A stretch of 64,000 bases of DNA from positions 1 through 64,000 of the IMG/VR virus record IMGVR_UViG_3300027973_000030, one strand, 5' to 3'. The stretch comes from a virus. The translations under genes and the position numbers were made by a program. Positions 9,364-19,165 of this stretch are shown here, one piece after another; the stretch's first letter is position 1, and each line of letters starts with the position of its first letter. The notes under the pieces are model-generated. The model searched no databases, had not been told where the DNA came from, and saw nothing but the letters and a program-made list of their open reading frames with translations.

Positions 9364-10383
9364 TTACTGGTTCCAATACTTTTCTACTTTCTTAGTTAAG
9401 TTTACCAAAATCTCCTCATTTAAAGGATTTTTAAGATATTCAAGAACATCCATTGGTGTTCTACCTAACATTGTTGTAGTCTCCATATGATAAATAAATC
9501 CATCAGCTTTAGTAGCAATAAACTTAAAATACCCACTGTCTTTTATAATTGATCTAATCTTTAATGTTTCCATATCTAGATTAGCAGTATCTAAAAATCT
9601 TTGAGCTGTCTTACGCTTATCCTTTTCTACCAAGTCTCCATTAATATATTTATCCATGTTATCATAGATAACGTCATTAGGTGTAGACTTCTTATACTGA
9701 GCACTGTTAGGATCTAACACTTTAGCTACATATAGTAACTTGTTTTGGTTCTTGTCAAATAACTTCTGAAGTTCAGAAAGAGCTTTATTACGCATCTTCT
9801 TAACCTCTGTTTGTATAGATGCAGTTTCCTCTAACTTATCTAAATAAAACTTAGGAGGAACAGACATTCTGCGTGCTTCTTCTAAGCTTTTAGCTACTAT
9901 TGAGAAACCACCTGCTTCTATAGCATACAATCTAATTAGATCATATGGGTCTTTATCAGGTTCTAAATACAATGGTTCGTTACCACATCTCACTTTAATT
10001 CTATCCCAGAACTCATCGTTATCTGGTTTAAGTAATTTTATCTTGTTCCAAAACTGATCATCTGCAGGATCAACTACATTTGATGCTAGTTCTTTTTCAA
10101 GTTGAGCTACAACAGCACGAATCTGTTTAATCTTAGCTTCTTGTTCTTCAAGTGGTAACTCTTTAATATCTGGGGCATATTCATTTAGACCTGTAAGGAA
10201 TCTTTTGATTCCGTTAATCTCTAAACATGCAATAGGTTCCTCGTGGAACGCTCCGTCAAAAAGACTTAATCCGTATTTCTGAAGTCCCATATTATCAACA
10301 ATAGGGTCAAAGAAAGGACGGATAGCAATACTTGAACGTTTGTTCTGTGGATACTTTTCCACCATTGATACATTACTACTCAT
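9364..10383 (-). CDS. Capsid-proximal conserved phage protein
   Basis: A 339-residue, mostly alpha-helical, charged protein (IRPFFDPIVDNMGLQKYGLS near residues 22-41). It is the first gene after the major capsid candidate, separated from it by a 193-nt hairpin-rich gap. No catalytic motif is seen. In crAss-like genomes this position holds conserved structural or head-completion proteins; role inferred from synteny. Confidence 0.6.
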   Translation of the reverse strand: MSSNVSMVEKYPQNKRSSIAIRPFFDPIVDNMGLQKYGLSLFDGAFHEEPIACLEINGIKRFLTGLNEYAPDIKELPLEEQEAKIKQIRAVVAQLEKELASNVVDPADDQFWNKIKLLKPDNDEFWDRIKVRCGNEPLYLEPDKDPYDLIRLYAIEAGGFSIVAKSLEEARRMSVPPKFYLDKLEETASIQTEVKKMRNKALSELQKLFDKNQNKLLYVAKVLDPNSAQYKKSTPNDVIYDNMDKYINGDLVEKDKRKTAQRFLDTANLDMETLKIRSIIKDSGYFKFIATKADGFIYHMETTTMLGRTPMDVLEYLKNPLNEEILVNLTKKVEKYWNQ

Positions 10384-10441
10384 ATTTGGTTTGTTTGGTT
10401 TTTATTATAACTGGTTACAAATGTAACCTTTTATATTTAGA

Positions 10442-10562
10442 ACCTATTAGAAGTTGCAAACTTCCCATGTGATCAGTCATGGTATGCGTACAATAGGTAA
10501 CCTGCAGATAAATCTACAGGGGGTATTAATGTATCCTTAGCAGGGGATTTTAACCCCCTGCT
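10442..10562 (-). ncRNA. Chain of hairpins between the capsid gene and the next gene
   Basis: The 193-nt gap 10384-10576 holds at least four stems. ACCTATT (10442-10448) pairs with AATAGGT (10492-10498) and encloses two hairpins: GAAGTT/AACTTC (10450-10455, 10459-10464) and CCATG/CATGG (10465-10469, 10478-10482), forming a three-way junction. Next come CCTG-AGA/TCT-CAGG (10501-10520) and AGCAGGGG/CCCCTGCT (10539-10546, 10555-10562). The last has no T-run on the minus strand, so it is not a classical terminator. A palindrome GGTTACA-AA-TGTAACC at 10413-10428 lies just upstream of the next gene; on the minus strand it contains TACATTTG, which fits the Bacteroidota -7 motif TAnnTTTG, but I see no properly spaced -33 element. 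Could be a stability or processing element for the capsid mRNA. Confidence 0.5.
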
Positions 10563-10576
10563 TTAGATACTATTTT

Positions 10577-12196
10577 TTAGAATGATCCGCCAGTAACTGG
10601 GTTTCTCATAACGATCTTCAATACCTTAGTTGGATCTTTAACCCAAATAGCAGGCATAGTCTGTGTCATGAATACACGGTAACCGTTGAAGTTTCCAGAA
10701 GACTGGAATCCTTGTGTACGTCCCATGTAATCCATTGTACCGTTTTGATAGAACCATTTCAATTGATTATCCCAGCTTAACTTCAACAAGTAAATGTTGT
10801 CATTAGTGTTCTCAGTAATATCAAAGATGATAAAGTTGTAAGAACTTAAAGGGAAACCATCAATAATTGGGTTTTCAATATCATTTGTGTGAATGTTATC
10901 AAACGCTGGGTTCAATACAAACTTAACGTTAGCCAAGAAAGGAATAACGTATTGTGTGTATGCAAAACCAAAGTTTAAGTCCATACCTTTTCCAGTGATA
11001 GCACCAACTTCAGAAGCGTTGATTACTAAACCAGAGTTAATTGCTTCACGCTTAATAGCTTCGTTAACCAATTTCATACCACCTAAACCAGTTTGTACAA
11101 CCAACTGACGCTTAGGATCTGGTCCTTGGAACTCAACCTTACCGTTAAAGAAGTTAAAGATTTCAGATTTAAACAAGTCTAAGTTGAAAGATCCTTTGTT
11201 GTAGATACGCTTGAAAGAGTTATCTAACTGCTTCCAAAGACCCACTGACAAACGGATATCATCTGGACCGTCTTGCTTAACCTTACCACCTTGACCCCAC
11301 ATTAAGTAAGTCTCAATGTCATTTGCAATTTTTGTTAAGTGAGCAGCTTCTAAAGTGGTTAAGAATGTACGAGTTAACTGACCAGATTGGTAAGCTTTCT
11401 TTACATAATCTTTACCCATTTTGTTAGCCATGTCTTCTAAATTAGTAATAGAAGGATCACTAGATTTGTCAAAGTTTCTCCAAAGTTCAACTACAGGAAC
11501 TGTACCGTCAGCTTTCAATCCACCTTTGATCATCAAGTCTGCACGAGATGAGATAGAATAATGAACGTGAGCTTCTGCACCACCTACGTAGTTGTAGAAT
11601 TCACGGAAACCTGCGTTAACATTTCCAATGTCAGAGAATTTTTCACCATATTCACCACGAGCAGAACCTTTACGGAACATTTTAGTACCAATCTTTAAGT
11701 ACTTGTTATCCAAGTATTTAGCATTGTCATTGTTCACTAACTGAACTGTGTAGATGAAACCATCACCAGCTGGGATAATATCGTCAACTGTAATGTACAT
11801 TTCAACACCGTTGTATTTGTCATAAGTGATGATATCACCATGTCCAAAAGAACGCTTGTTTACTTTGATTTTGAATGCTTGACCATCAATACCTTTAGTG
11901 GCATTAGCTGATTCTACATCCTCTGTAATATACGGAAGATCCTGAGTTACCGGAATCTGCCATTTGTACTCACCACGATTGTTATCTACTGAGATAACAT
12001 TCTTACCACCGAAGCTAGACATTTGGTACAAAGGCATTTCTACTTTTTGTGCCATAGCCCACAAATCTACAGGACCTAAATCTGTAGGTTCAGCTGACTT
12101 CAGTAAGTTTGAAAGGTGATACGAGTCTACGTGTGAACTTGTTTGATAACTGGTATCACGTAGAAATATACCATTGTTCAAAACTGGAGTTGCCAT
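10577..12196 (-). CDS. Major capsid protein (candidate)
   Basis: A 539-residue protein starting MATPVLNNGIFLRDTSYQTS. It follows the acidic scaffold-like gene, itself after the portal and TerL, which is the usual place of the major capsid protein. Length fits crAss-like capsid proteins (about 500 residues). It is rich in Asn, Gly, Lys and aromatic residues, has no signal peptide or membrane segment, and contains long helical segments around residues 260-330 as HK97-fold proteins do. No sequence motif proves the fold; the call rests on order and size. Confidence 0.75.
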   Translation of the reverse strand: MATPVLNNGIFLRDTSYQTSSHVDSYHLSNLLKSAEPTDLGPVDLWAMAQKVEMPLYQMSSFGGKNVISVDNNRGEYKWQIPVTQDLPYITEDVESANATKGIDGQAFKIKVNKRSFGHGDIITYDKYNGVEMYITVDDIIPAGDGFIYTVQLVNNDNAKYLDNKYLKIGTKMFRKGSARGEYGEKFSDIGNVNAGFREFYNYVGGAEAHVHYSISSRADLMIKGGLKADGTVPVVELWRNFDKSSDPSITNLEDMANKMGKDYVKKAYQSGQLTRTFLTTLEAAHLTKIANDIETYLMWGQGGKVKQDGPDDIRLSVGLWKQLDNSFKRIYNKGSFNLDLFKSEIFNFFNGKVEFQGPDPKRQLVVQTGLGGMKLVNEAIKREAINSGLVINASEVGAITGKGMDLNFGFAYTQYVIPFLANVKFVLNPAFDNIHTNDIENPIIDGFPLSSYNFIIFDITENTNDNIYLLKLSWDNQLKWFYQNGTMDYMGRTQGFQSSGNFNGYRVFMTQTMPAIWVKDPTKVLKIVMRNPVTGGSF

Positions 12197-12244
12197 AAGG
12201 CTTTAAAATTTAAGGGTTAATAAATTATTTAGTTAATAAGTTTT

Positions 12245-13525
12245 CTATCTTTTAAAAATGTTAGTAGGTCTAACTAACTTTCTAGATTTAGGTTCATCAT
12301 CCTCTTGATAAGTAGATGTGTTCTTTCTAGATTGTTCTGTCTTTAACTGTCTAACTGTTTGCTCTACTGCTTGATTCTTACCCTGTTTAGTCAATGTTTG
12401 ACGATATTCATCAGGGTTAGATAACAACCATAAAGCTTCTGCAATCAATGGATAATTTGGTTCTACAAATTGGTACTTCTCTAAAAGATGTCCTAACAAG
12501 TTTGTTGGACGTCCACTAATAGATGGATACTGTGGTTGTACTAAACCGCTATATAGTTGAGCTTGTGTCTTCTTGTCTAGCTTTAATCCGTTAATCTCAG
12601 CAGGTCTAAGAGCTTCAAATACATTTTGCATGTAAGCTTCAGCAGCATGTTCCTGTTGTTGTTTTTTAGCTTCTTGTTCAATAATCTGACTCTGTACAAT
12701 TTCTTCTTGCATAGAATCAAGCTTTGGCTTGAACTGTTTAGCTTTCTTTTCTAACACACCTAGATCTTTCCAAGTGGTTACTTCTTCATCAATTTCTTCT
12801 TCATTACCAAAACCAGTAGCTTGTAAATAAGATCTTACAATACCTTCTTGGTCATTCTCATCTTTAGGATCTAAAGATCTCACTTGTTCAACCTGAGCTA
12901 ACGCTTGGAATAAACCTTTAAGATCTTGTCCACCGTCCATTACATACTTTGCAGCATATTGTAACTCATCCGGTAAAGCTTCAAAGAATTCTTTTGGAGT
13001 TTTAGCTGCTACCTCAGACTTCATATTGTCTACGTTAGCTTGCCACAACTCTTCAACATCTTTCTCTCCAAGTGATCCTAAGTACTCTTCAAGATCTTGC
13101 TTTGTTTCATCATAGTCATCAAAAGCAAACATCTCTTTTGACTCTATGCGTTTTTTAAGAAACCCCACTAATCCAGACTTTTCTGTTTTAGGTCTTCCAG
13201 CTTTACTTTTACCTGTAGAATCATCTTCATCAGACTCTCCTAAGTTATCTATAAGATGGTCGGTCTCTTCTTTACTGATTACTTTAGTTCCTTTCGGATC
13301 CTTTTCATCTTTATTACTATTATCATCAGCGTCATTTTTATCCTCTTCATCATCAAGGAAACTTAAATCAGCTTTTGGTTGACTAAAAATATTTGGTTTA
13401 GAATCTTCTTTTTTAGTATCTGCTGGAGTAACAATACTGTCTGCTCCAGGAGCTCCTAACCAACTATCAATGTCAAGGTCTACTTGTTGTACAGATGTCT
13501 GTACATTGTTTTGATTATCAATCAT
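12245..13525 (-). CDS. Scaffold-like acidic protein
   Basis: A 426-residue protein with a very acidic, disordered N-terminal third (FLDDEEDKNDADDNSNKDEK, near residues 56-75), a helical middle with glutamine-rich coiled coil (around residues 260-290), and a basic C-terminal tail (SRKLVRPTNIFKR). This pattern, together with its place directly before the capsid gene, is typical of head scaffold proteins that are removed on maturation. No protease motif is visible in it or adjacent to it. Confidence 0.7.
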   Translation of the reverse strand: MIDNQNNVQTSVQQVDLDIDSWLGAPGADSIVTPADTKKEDSKPNIFSQPKADLSFLDDEEDKNDADDNSNKDEKDPKGTKVISKEETDHLIDNLGESDEDDSTGKSKAGRPKTEKSGLVGFLKKRIESKEMFAFDDYDETKQDLEEYLGSLGEKDVEELWQANVDNMKSEVAAKTPKEFFEALPDELQYAAKYVMDGGQDLKGLFQALAQVEQVRSLDPKDENDQEGIVRSYLQATGFGNEEEIDEEVTTWKDLGVLEKKAKQFKPKLDSMQEEIVQSQIIEQEAKKQQQEHAAEAYMQNVFEALRPAEINGLKLDKKTQAQLYSGLVQPQYPSISGRPTNLLGHLLEKYQFVEPNYPLIAEALWLLSNPDEYRQTLTKQGKNQAVEQTVRQLKTEQSRKNTSTYQEDDEPKSRKLVRPTNIFKR

Positions 13526-13635
13526 ATTTGTTTGGTTTTTTGTGTATCTCTACATTAAAAATATACAACTTTAAATCTTAAAAATTTACTTTTTTTAAAA
13601 TATTTATATCTAAGGTACGGATAATAGAGCTATAA

Positions 13636-16374
13636 TTATTTCTTCCCTCCCTTAACGTCATATTTATTTTTGTTCTCTCTAGCAATTTGTAACTGTTTGT
13701 CAGCTATTCTCTCTTGTGTCTGCATCTTATCACGCTCAATATTTAACTTCTGCTGGTTAGTAGAAGTTTTATTGATCTCTTGTTCACGTTTAAAGTTCAT
13801 AGTGTCTTGGTAGTTATCCTGTTTTTGAATACCTTCCATAGCATCTTGATAATCAGACATTTGATTTTGGTTAATATCTGACCCTGCACCATAACCAGCA
13901 GCTCTAATTTGAGCCACTGTAAGTTCAGTTTGTCTATCAAGGTCAGCTTGTTCAGCTCTAAACTGCATCTCCATCTGCTTCTGCTTTTCTTGAGATTCTA
14001 ACATCTCAGTTTGCATCTGCTGTTGTTGCTGCTGTTCAGCTTGTTTCATACCATTAGTTTTCTCTTCAGCTTTCTTAAGAACACCAGTTAACTCAGCTAT
14101 AGACTCAGACTTAATAACATTACCTAGATCATAAATAGATGCCCCCATAGTGTTATTATTAACAGCTAAGCTTTTAAGCTGTTCCATAATTGCACGAGAG
14201 TTAGTCTTTGTTGTACAGAAAATATTTAAATCACGCATTAAGAAGTCTGTACCATTCATCTCAAAATTAACCTTCTCATCTGTTCCTGTAATATATTGTA
14301 AACGAATATTAGGTTTATTAGCATGATAATATTGAGCTAAGTCAGTTCTCATTTCGTGAACTCTTGGCATCAAGTTATCAGAGTGTTGTATAAAATACTG
14401 CTCTGTCTGTGCATAAGAAGCGTTCATAGCTTGTTCTACACCAGTGGCAGTTTGTTGAGCAATAGATGCTCCCATACGCTGTGGATTAAGACCAATAGTT
14501 TCAAACGCTTGATTCTTAAAATACGTAGCTAAGTTCACCCTAGATAACAAACGGTTTGTTTGCTCTAAGTTTAACACTTGATAGTGTTGAAAGTTAAGAG
14601 CATTCTCAGTGTTTGTAATAGATGTATCCAAAGGTAGCATTTGGAAGTTCTTCATAGCCACATAGGCTTTAGCCAGATTATTTTTACCCCAGTCTTCTCC
14701 CAAAGAGTGACGTGGCAAAGCGTTCTGGTCTAACATAATAACGGTACCTAATTCATCAACTAAGATGTCAGCTATCTGATTATTTACGATATTATAACCT
14801 ATCTGGTACGGTTTCATAAGATCTACCAGTGAAATACTGCGGGTGTTACGATCACCGAATACAGAACCTTCCACTGGAAGCTTACATCCATACAATGTTG
14901 TATCTCCTTTAAATTGGAAAGGAAGCTTACCTGGTTTACCACCATTAAGTCCTAAGTAAATTGGGTTGATACCACCTGGGTTATTCATACCCCAGAATGC
15001 CGGTCTGTTAGGACCTATTTTAATACCACCCCATACTTCGTTAATCCATATCCAATCAATGTGTTCTCCAAAGATTAAATTATCTTTAGATTTATCTTTA
15101 TAAACTGATGTATTATACATTGGTTTATCTGTCACTTTATAGTTTTCAGATATAACTTCTTGCATAACTTCTCCTTCTTCTGTAATCTTAGTTAAGTGAC
15201 CCACCTTACGTTGAGACTTCCAATATATATTAGAAACACGTAATAAATGAGACTTACCAAAATCTATTGTATCTTCTGAATCAGATAAGATCCATTCTAC
15301 AATATCTCCTGTACCAAACTTAGTGTCATACAAAGAAGTAAACTGCCTGTATGCAAGACTTGGCATCTGAGTATTCCACTCATGAGATCTTGTAGGATCA
15401 TAATAGGTACCATCATTTTGATATCCTTGTACAGCATAACCGGCAGAACGAACAGGGTAGATGGCTTCTAAAGCTTCTAATTGTTCCTGGTTCATCATCC
15501 ATCCGTACTTATCAATAACATCTGATACACTCATCATATCCATTTTACCTACCCAGTTACCCTGAGATATGTAACGGATGTCTGGAGACTTATGATAGAA
15601 TGTTAAAAGAGGATTCCAAAGTTCTAATTCATAGTCATCTTCTTTCATATTGAAATGCCAGAACTCTCTATCTGTAATTAACATGTCTCTAAATGCACGC
15701 TCTTCAAGCTCTTGCATTTTAAAGCGTTCCTCATCTACAGCCATCTGGTGGGATGCCCACTCTTCAATCATTGATCTATAATCTTTACGAAAGAAAGATT
15801 CTATCTCAGGTAGAGATTTAATATTCTCATCACTCATCATCTGTTGAGCTTCTTCTGATTCAAAATCAGCTCCTTGCTCCATCATCTGAGTCATCATCTT
15901 CATTTGAGCATGCTGTACTAACACGTCTTCTACCATTTGACGTTTAGCTTCTAACATCTCATTATATGAAATATCATCAACAGCTCTAAACATAATACGT
16001 GAGCTTCTTTTAGAAAACTCATTACATAATACGTTAATTACATTTGGAATGATTGGGTAAAACTTAAGTTCTAAAGCTGATTCATCCTCTTTTGTAAGAG
16101 TATCAATCAATTCACCCATTTCATTATCTTCTTCTACAATATAGTCTGTCTTATCAATAATACCCTTAGCAAGCTTGTAGTTCTTCATAAGTCTACGAGC
16201 ATTACGTCTAAGTTGTTTCATTCCCTGAAACTCTAACCAATCCAAGTTCCAAGCTCTCCACTCCTCATCTTTCTCTTTCTCAGGTAAAAACTGGATCGGT
16301 TGGGTAAGTGTACCCATCTTATTATAATCCGCTTTTTTACCAGCTTTGAGGTCTAGAGCATTGTATATCTGCAT
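13636..16374 (-). CDS. Portal protein
   Basis: A 912-residue protein between TerL and the scaffold/capsid genes. Its size is on the long side of portals but fits crAss-like portals (about 800 residues). N-terminal helices contain EWRAWNLDWLEFQGMKQLRR; a long helical region with acidic inserts is followed by a mixed core (WNPLLTFYHKSPDIRYISQG, typical of portal wing/stem regions), and residues 800-870 hold a Gln-rich coiled coil (KQAEQQQQQQMQTEMLESQE). The twelve-fold portal ring would sit at the capsid vertex and accept DNA from TerL. Assigned from order, size and overall character. Confidence 0.8.
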   Translation of the reverse strand: MQIYNALDLKAGKKADYNKMGTLTQPIQFLPEKEKDEEWRAWNLDWLEFQGMKQLRRNARRLMKNYKLAKGIIDKTDYIVEEDNEMGELIDTLTKEDESALELKFYPIIPNVINVLCNEFSKRSSRIMFRAVDDISYNEMLEAKRQMVEDVLVQHAQMKMMTQMMEQGADFESEEAQQMMSDENIKSLPEIESFFRKDYRSMIEEWASHQMAVDEERFKMQELEERAFRDMLITDREFWHFNMKEDDYELELWNPLLTFYHKSPDIRYISQGNWVGKMDMMSVSDVIDKYGWMMNQEQLEALEAIYPVRSAGYAVQGYQNDGTYYDPTRSHEWNTQMPSLAYRQFTSLYDTKFGTGDIVEWILSDSEDTIDFGKSHLLRVSNIYWKSQRKVGHLTKITEEGEVMQEVISENYKVTDKPMYNTSVYKDKSKDNLIFGEHIDWIWINEVWGGIKIGPNRPAFWGMNNPGGINPIYLGLNGGKPGKLPFQFKGDTTLYGCKLPVEGSVFGDRNTRSISLVDLMKPYQIGYNIVNNQIADILVDELGTVIMLDQNALPRHSLGEDWGKNNLAKAYVAMKNFQMLPLDTSITNTENALNFQHYQVLNLEQTNRLLSRVNLATYFKNQAFETIGLNPQRMGASIAQQTATGVEQAMNASYAQTEQYFIQHSDNLMPRVHEMRTDLAQYYHANKPNIRLQYITGTDEKVNFEMNGTDFLMRDLNIFCTTKTNSRAIMEQLKSLAVNNNTMGASIYDLGNVIKSESIAELTGVLKKAEEKTNGMKQAEQQQQQQMQTEMLESQEKQKQMEMQFRAEQADLDRQTELTVAQIRAAGYGAGSDINQNQMSDYQDAMEGIQKQDNYQDTMNFKREQEINKTSTNQQKLNIERDKMQTQERIADKQLQIARENKNKYDVKGGKK

Positions 16375-16379
16375 GATAT

Positions 16380-16664
16380 TTAATTATTTAAGTCTGCTGA
16401 ATTATCAACAATTGTATTTGTAATAGAAGTAGTACCACTACCAGTCATGGATAAAAAAGTTGGTACCCCTGTTGTACTCCAAGTACCCAAAGGAGGATGA
16501 TATGCAGTACCAGTACTACTAGTTAGAAACTGTGCTAAAGCCTGTTTTGGTTCTTCTTCTTTTAAAAGAGTTAAAGCTTCTTCAAGCGTAAGAGAGCTTT
16601 CTTTAATCAATCTAGATAGGATAGCCATCTTCTGAACATGAAGTTCTTGTGTTGTATTTTCCAT
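16380..16664 (-). CDS. Small protein between TerL and portal
   Basis: A 94-residue protein. The first 45 residues are helical (IKESSLTLEEALTLLKEEEP), and the rest is a Thr/Ser-rich tail (STGTAYHPPLGTWSTTGVPT). It is packed between terminase and portal genes with 2-5 nt gaps. Similar Thr/Ser-rich tails occur in short head-fibre or completion proteins, but no family is recognised. Confidence 0.6.
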   Translation of the reverse strand: MENTTQELHVQKMAILSRLIKESSLTLEEALTLLKEEEPKQALAQFLTSSTGTAYHPPLGTWSTTGVPTFLSMTGSGTTSITNTIVDNSADLNN

Positions 16665-16666
16665 AT

Positions 16667-18871
16667 TTATCTTATATTTTTAAAAGCATTTCTAGGTGGT
16701 TGATTGTTCCCACTACTTTTCTTAGTATTTCCCATATGTCTAAAGGGGCTCCAATTTAATTTACTAAATTTTTGGGAGTTAACCAAATTTTCATTTGTAA
16801 CTTCTACACGTTTAGTTAATCCACGGTTAGATTGTTGCACCTTTGCAAACGCTATAAGAGCACAAAAGGTCACTAATCTATCCACGTTTAGTCCATCTCT
16901 GTATGCTTGCATCTCTTTAAGTAGCATAATGTCTGGTATACGTTCTACTCCATAAATAGTTTTTACTATTTCCCCGTCTGGTTTAGTTTCATGATCTAGT
17001 TCTTCTTTGGTAAATTCAATACCATAAGATAAAACTGTACCCTTAAAGAGCGTACCTACGTTCTTCCACCCGTATTCTTGGAACACATTACGATTTGCTC
17101 CTATATCTTTTAAGAAGAGTATCATATCTTTAGGTACTAAATAGCGTTGTTTCTTCTTACTTATCATATACTGTATGAACAAAGCTACGTTATTCTCCAC
17201 TATAGTCCAGGCATTATACCATTCTATGAGTAGTTCTAAACGCTCATGAGTTTTATTAAGATCATCAAAACGTCCACACCAACTAGCTACGATCATATCA
17301 CGTTCTATGGTATTAGTTACCTTACCGTCACCATCATCTTTTATAACTTCCACAGGATTCTTATAGATGTATATAGAACATAACGAGTCTGACGTGGTGG
17401 TCTTTCCCTCACTAACTGGATCCACAGAACCATAGTACATCCCAAATGGTGGACTTTTGTGTGGTCTTTCGTATATACACAGCACTCCTTCTTTATCTTC
17501 AGTCTTCTTAGATACAGGAAAATCCATAATAGGAATCTTCCTAGAAGGTTTATCTATAATCTTTCCTTCAGCATCTCTAGATAGTTCTAAGTATTCTACT
17601 GGATATTCTTTATCTTGTATACGTTGCATTTGTTTAGCTACAAGATGTGGAGGAAATACACTCACCTTACGTGTAGCAAAAGCTTCTTCTATATTTCTAG
17701 GTTGCTGAGATACTGTTAACTGATAAGCTGCCGGATCTAACTGACGTTTCATTCTAACAAACTCAGTTTCTAAAGCTTCTAAAGCTTCTTCCACTTTACT
17801 GTTACCGTATTGATCTATGTAAGGTGGCATTGACCACTGCTCAGGAATAAATAATCCTGTTAACCCTATTGTACCATCTTTATCTATAAGATTAGACTCT
17901 ACACCAAAGAAACCATTTTCTTCTGGATGTAAAATATATTCTTTCATAGGTTCACACTGATCAAGGTCTCCCACTGATCCTGCAGCTATAAACTGTCCTG
18001 TAATAATATGACCAGACTTTAATGCTGGTTTCATAAATCCATAGGTGTCATCCATCTTAGGAGCAATACCTGCTTCCTCGTGAAAGAAATAAGTTACAGG
18101 TCCACCGACACCATGTGTAGGATCTTTCTCAAATGAGTATAAGTTAATTGTAGATTTTAAACCTTTATATGTATCACGTCCTCCTTGTCTCACTTTAATC
18201 TGTTGGTTCCATGCTCCCACCTTATCTGGTTCAGCTGGTCTATACCATGCAGTGTGTTCATTTAAAAAGTTACGGTATTCATTAAGAAACTTCCAAGATC
18301 CTTTCTCATTGATGTAGTCTTTTAGACTAGCTCCTATTTTTAATACGGCACCTGGTTCAAATACCCATTGGTTAATTAACTTAGCCATATGGAAATAAGA
18401 AGATGCTATCTGACGTTTCTTTAGAATAATTGCATGTTTCCAGTTTAACTCTGCTAAGTGTTCATATAGTGCCATATGATACTGAGCATCTCTCACCTTT
18501 GCAAAGTCAAAACGTTTTTCTTCTTTATCATATATGGGTAAGAAATTCAACCACATGTAATAATCTCTAGATATATACCATGTGTCTATAGCATCTTTTA
18601 TAATTATACCATTACGACATTTAGCTTTTTGGTCATCCCAATAATGTATAAAGTCTTTTGTTTTTATAGGTGCTGCACAATAGTACCCTTGCTTCTGAAA
18701 CTTACGAGCTTCAGCATTAAATATTAAACTACTCTCAGTGAAGTTATACTGACCGGGTTCTTTAAATATAGAACGGACAAAGTCTCTAAATTCTTCTCTT
18801 GTATAGAAAGTAGTGACAGTCCATTCTCCCAATTCGTAAGTGGGTATTTCTATAAATATGTTATTTTCCAA
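16667..18871 (-). CDS. terL: Terminase large subunit
   Basis: A 734-residue packaging motor. The ATPase part (first ~430 residues) has an unusual Walker A-like site KKRQIASSYFHMAK near residue 152, a Walker B with acidic pair VTYFFHEEAGIA near residue 258, and a coupling-like segment after it (GQFIAAGSVGD). The nuclease part shows GSVDPVSEG near residue 483, a downstream VENN acidic segment, and LNVDRLVTFCAL near the end, matching the three acidic positions of RNase H-like TerL nucleases. The atypical Walker A lacking GKS is a feature of several Bacteroidota phage terminases. It would cut and pump DNA through the adjacent portal. Confidence 0.9.
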   Translation of the reverse strand: MENNIFIEIPTYELGEWTVTTFYTREEFRDFVRSIFKEPGQYNFTESSLIFNAEARKFQKQGYYCAAPIKTKDFIHYWDDQKAKCRNGIIIKDAIDTWYISRDYYMWLNFLPIYDKEEKRFDFAKVRDAQYHMALYEHLAELNWKHAIILKKRQIASSYFHMAKLINQWVFEPGAVLKIGASLKDYINEKGSWKFLNEYRNFLNEHTAWYRPAEPDKVGAWNQQIKVRQGGRDTYKGLKSTINLYSFEKDPTHGVGGPVTYFFHEEAGIAPKMDDTYGFMKPALKSGHIITGQFIAAGSVGDLDQCEPMKEYILHPEENGFFGVESNLIDKDGTIGLTGLFIPEQWSMPPYIDQYGNSKVEEALEALETEFVRMKRQLDPAAYQLTVSQQPRNIEEAFATRKVSVFPPHLVAKQMQRIQDKEYPVEYLELSRDAEGKIIDKPSRKIPIMDFPVSKKTEDKEGVLCIYERPHKSPPFGMYYGSVDPVSEGKTTTSDSLCSIYIYKNPVEVIKDDGDGKVTNTIERDMIVASWCGRFDDLNKTHERLELLIEWYNAWTIVENNVALFIQYMISKKKQRYLVPKDMILFLKDIGANRNVFQEYGWKNVGTLFKGTVLSYGIEFTKEELDHETKPDGEIVKTIYGVERIPDIMLLKEMQAYRDGLNVDRLVTFCALIAFAKVQQSNRGLTKRVEVTNENLVNSQKFSKLNWSPFRHMGNTKKSSGNNQPPRNAFKNIR

Positions 18872-19150
18872 TTACTTAGTTGAGGTTAATTTATGTATTT
18901 CAACCACATCTCCTTTACACTTATGTAATAGATGCAAAAGAGTTTCAAAACTTTTACTACGCAATACACCATCTAGTTGAGAATTATCCCAATACTTGGT
19001 ATACATATCTCTAGGGATAGCGTTCCATAGTTTGGTATAAGGATTAAAATGAAACACCCAATCATGCATATACTCTTCTGTATCTGATAACTCAGATACT
19101 GGAGCAAACTCTTTAATGTTTTCGTAATCTGTGTAAACTTCTTGTTTCAT
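18872..19150 (-). CDS. Small protein upstream of TerL (possible small terminase position)
   Basis: A 92-residue protein starting MKQEVYTDYENIKEFAPVSE. A longer reading from 19213 is rejected because its first 21 codons lie inside the tRNA-like RNA; the start at 19150 lies just outside that RNA. It contains WVFHFNPYTKLWNAIPRDMY in the middle and a C-terminal HKCKGDVVEIHKL. This motif combination recurs in Bacteroidota phages next to TerL. A DNA-recognition role as a small terminase is possible from position but unproven. Confidence 0.65.
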   Translation of the reverse strand: MKQEVYTDYENIKEFAPVSELSDTEEYMHDWVFHFNPYTKLWNAIPRDMYTKYWDNSQLDGVLRSKSFETLLHLLHKCKGDVVEIHKLTSTK

Positions 19151-19165
19151 AATTTTTAATTTAGC

